From NCBI GenBank assembly GCA_964397555.1, contig CAYNJF010000008.1, forward strand, positions 6,216 to 70,215: DNA of 64,000 nucleotides, in the 5' to 3' direction. Every line of letters begins with the position of its first letter. Within the stretch, counting starts at the first letter, position 1. Shown here piece by piece: positions 62,335-64,000 of the stretch. The notes below the pieces were generated by a model. It was not told the origin of the DNA. It did no database searches and saw only the letters and a list, made by a program, of their open reading frames with translations. Source of the stretch: CAYNJF01 sp964397555. Its GTDB lineage: Bacteria > Pseudomonadota > Gammaproteobacteria > Berkiellales > Berkiellaceae. The position numbers were made by a program, and so were the translations under genes.

Positions 62335-62964
62335 ATGTTAGATGGTTTTTTTAATCTTTTTCAACAAACACCAGAAGATCTTCCATGTGCAGGAACGGAA
62401 GGGGCTCTAGAAATGTATTGTCACGCCGACCAGTATACAACGGAAAATTTTGGTATGGACTTGCCTACCGTAATGGCTAGTGTTTCTACCGGTGTTATGG
62501 CTATCACGATACTATCGGCTGCAGCGAGAAGATGTTTGTTTTCGGCTCAGGCGAATGAAGTGGCAGCAGCAACTGCAGAAGCGGCAGAAGCGACAGCAGC
62601 TCCAGAAGCGACAGCAGCTCCAGAAGCTACAGAAGGTCAGGCCCCAATGCCTGAAGTCGACACTCAACAAATCCAGACAAAGCGTCTACTTGTCGAAGAA
62701 ATCTTTACTTCCTTGGAAGCCATGATCGGTATTCTTCAAGATGATACAACTCAAGTTGGTCGTCGTCAGGCTCTTGAGAGCGCTCTTGAAGGCAAATCGG
62801 TTGAAGATCACCAGGATTTACTTGATAAGGTAGAAGACCTCAAAAAACGTCATGATGCTGGTGTCGGTATCGTATCAAGAAATATTCGTCGAGGTTTCCA
62901 GAATGACGAACTCCTAGAAGAGATTGGAACCCTATCTCAAAAGAAAGCGAAACTTACACGCTAA
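62335..62964 (+). CDS. Small single-span membrane protein (member 4)
   Basis: 209 residues. The N-terminus has PEDLPCAG, a second Cys (MYCH) and ENFG, then a membrane segment near 45-63 and AARRCLF. An Ala/Glu/Pro/Thr-rich linker with PEATAA repeats follows, then a helical C-terminal part. AGAGGG lies before the ATG. Its 3' terminator nearly copies that of member 3, so these two genes are tandem duplicates. Function unknown. Confidence 0.7.
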   Translation: MLDGFFNLFQQTPEDLPCAGTEGALEMYCHADQYTTENFGMDLPTVMASVSTGVMAITILSAAARRCLFSAQANEVAAATAEAAEATAAPEATAAPEATEGQAPMPEVDTQQIQTKRLLVEEIFTSLEAMIGILQDDTTQVGRRQALESALEGKSVEDHQDLLDKVEDLKKRHDAGVGIVSRNIRRGFQNDELLEEIGTLSQKKAKLTR

Positions 62965-62991
62965 AAAAAAGCCGCTCAGCGGCTTTTTTTT
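62965..62991. terminator. Bidirectional terminator after member 4
   Basis: AAAAAAGCCGC, TCA loop, GCGGCTTTTTT plus further T, directly after the stop at 62964. A-rich and T-rich flanks on both sides mean it can also end the minus-strand gene whose stop is at 63002. Confidence 0.9.
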
Positions 62992-63001
62992 TGATTCAAA
63001 T

Positions 63002-63430
63002 TTAGTGCAAGCGGCCACTAGGTGGAAAATGGGTGATTTTGTCGTACAGATCTTTCTCATCCAACTTTTCTTGCTTAGGCAATTGAGCCCTTGGATCAAG
63101 CTCTAAAACCAGCAGTGTTTCTTGCGCATCATTATGCGTGCTTTGCGAGGCTTGCGATTGAGAAAGCGTTAATACTTCAAGCTCACCAGTGTCCGGGTTC
63201 AAAAAGGCAATTTCGACCTCACCGGTCTTTTGATTATCCAAATCTAACTCCTGGCTAATTTCTTCCAAGGTCAATTCCTCAATGGAGACGTCTTTTAAGG
63301 CGCTGACTTCAGGCTCTAAAATAGGCTCTTGGGAGGATTTTCGTTTGCCCTTGAAAAAGGCGACTATTTTTTGCCACAACCTTAAAGACGGCTTATCACT
63401 GGCAGGATATTCATTCTTTGCTTTGGACAT
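63002..63430 (-). CDS. Acidic hypothetical protein
   Basis: 142 residues, not recognised. A basic start (about 16-33, WQKIVAFFKGKRK) is followed by an acidic segment (IEELTLEEISQELDLD) and a Gln/Ser-rich region. No clear membrane span or signal peptide. It converges on member 4 and shares its terminator. TGCTCCAT on the plus strand means GGAGC lies on the minus strand only around the start codon, so the start is moderately supported. Confidence 0.6.
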   Translation of the reverse strand: MSKAKNEYPASDKPSLRLWQKIVAFFKGKRKSSQEPILEPEVSALKDVSIEELTLEEISQELDLDNQKTGEVEIAFLNPDTGELEVLTLSQSQASQSTHNDAQETLLVLELDPRAQLPKQEKLDEKDLYDKITHFPPSGRLH

Positions 63431-63597
63431 GGAGCACCTGGTTTTATTTTAATATCAATAATTTGTGTGTTAACAAACTCATTTCATCGTATCTGAGAAG
63501 GCTCGTCAAGTGCTTTTTCAGTGTAGATTCATCCTTTGATTGGTCGGAGCTTTTTAGTGGCTTGAATCTATTGATGATTTTTTTAAAGGGTCTGAGT

Positions 63598-63867
63598 ATG
63601 TCAACCTTTTTAATTTTTATGATTTTATATTGCCAAAGTTTTGAAGCGTTGGGTACTGATAAGATTGGAAGGGATAGTTTGTTCAGTTGGTGCAAAAACG
63701 CTGATATTTTCAGGGTGAATGCGTTTGTTCAATCAAGGATAAGCTGTGTTCATTATTTATACAGGAATAATTATCCCGGTATGTTCAGCGTTTTTGAACC
63801 TATCCACAGTTTTTTCTCAACTCTTTACCCATTGGACTTGGATAACTTGCCAGCGAGGCGTTTTTGA
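63598..63867 (+). CDS. Doubtful small ORF (89 aa)
   Basis: AAAGGGT lies 7 bases before this ATG and the first ~19 residues (MSTFLIFMILYCQSFEALG) are hydrophobic, like a signal peptide. Against it: no family, AT-rich composition, and the last 43 bases overlap the rnfH-like gene on the other strand. A longer frame from 63418 overlaps the start of the acidic protein and looks less likely. The rest of the 394-base stretch between the flanking minus-strand genes (63431-63824) shows only AT-rich sequence and a GTTAAC palindrome near 63468. Confidence 0.25.
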   Translation: MSTFLIFMILYCQSFEALGTDKIGRDSLFSWCKNADIFRVNAFVQSRISCVHYLYRNNYPGMFSVFEPIHSFFSTLYPLDLDNLPARRF

Positions 63868-64000
63868 CGGGCCTCCATGGGCGTCATCGAAAGGGGGCGG
63901 TAGACTTCAATGCGTTGGCCGTGGCGAACGGGGGTATCGCCTGAGCATGGTTTGGACCAAAGCCGAAATCTGGTGCTTTGAAGATCAATATCTGGTTGCG
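63825..64000 (-). CDS. rnfH: RnfH family protein, C-terminal part (5' end outside window)
   Basis: Reading the minus strand from 63998 to the TAA at 63825-63827 gives 57 residues that start QPDIDLQSTRFRLWSK and contain GQRIEVYRPLSMTPMEARQKR. The IEVYRPL block and the basic tail are typical of the RnfH/UPF0125 (RatB) group, a small ubiquitin-like fold. Only the C-terminal part is in the window. Function of the family is not settled. Confidence 0.82.
   Translation of the reverse strand, partial: QPDIDLQSTRFRLWSKPCSGDTPVRHGQRIEVYRPLSMTPMEARQKRLAGKLSKSNG

Noticed and set aside
63444..63695. 83-residue minus-strand frame
   Set aside because: AT-rich, Lys/Ile/Leu-rich, no ribosome binding site, and lies opposite a frame that is itself doubtful.

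Overview
The window is chromosomal DNA from a gammaproteobacterium. It has an intact secY-rpmJ-rpsM-rpsK-rpsD-rpoA-rplQ ribosomal block, a glutaminyl-tRNA synthetase, a glyA-nrdR-ribD-ribBA-ribH-nusB cluster, an xseB-ispA-dxs cluster and a sodium-type (PomA/PomB-like) flagellar stator pair. Very large coiled-coil proteins, repeat-bearing unknown proteins and a lysine/alanine-rich HU-like protein suggest a host-associated lineage, possibly near Legionellales. That placement is inference from style and gene content; no similarity search was run.

Layout. 1-3760: end of the spc operon and the alpha operon, closed by a terminator; S11 carries an unusual acidic N-terminal extension. 3865-18797: four consecutive same-strand genes for giant paralogous proteins (1049-1269 aa), each with a long coiled coil and a C-terminal domain resembling the catalytic head of class II CCA-adding enzyme/poly(A) polymerase. 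This is the most striking part of the window. 18870-23939: uvrA with two tiny downstream genes on the minus strand, then an MFS transporter and ssb. A 10-N assembly gap sits at 23972-23981. 24055-33895: Na/Pi cotransporter-PhoU protein, CHASE-GAF-GGDEF diguanylate cyclase, a 916-aa repeat-bearing unknown, an exported methyltransferase-like protein, a PlsC-type acyltransferase and two unknowns. 33939-48994: housekeeping genes (radA, ettA, glyA to glnS, a retropepsin-like protease, the HU-like protein, folE2, dxs-ispA-xseB). 49145-59935: motA/pomA-motB-PilZ, DUF445, upp, ftsI (far from any division cluster), DUF4286, yciA, an LplT-PlsC fusion, a PfkB kinase and manC. 60197-62964: four small single-membrane-span proteins; the last two have near-identical promoters, leaders and terminators, so they look like tandem duplicates. 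63002-64000: an acidic unknown, a doubtful small ORF and the 3' end of an rnfH-like gene.

How parts may work together. The GGDEF protein (25960-28140) could supply cyclic di-GMP to the PilZ protein encoded directly after the stator genes. The rib genes make flavin precursors, but riboflavin synthase is absent from the cluster and the GTP cyclohydrolase II half of RibBA looks degenerate, so those steps must be encoded elsewhere. The two strongest candidates for undescribed biology are the coiled-coil/nucleotidyltransferase array (3865-18797) and the small membrane-protein family (60197-62964).
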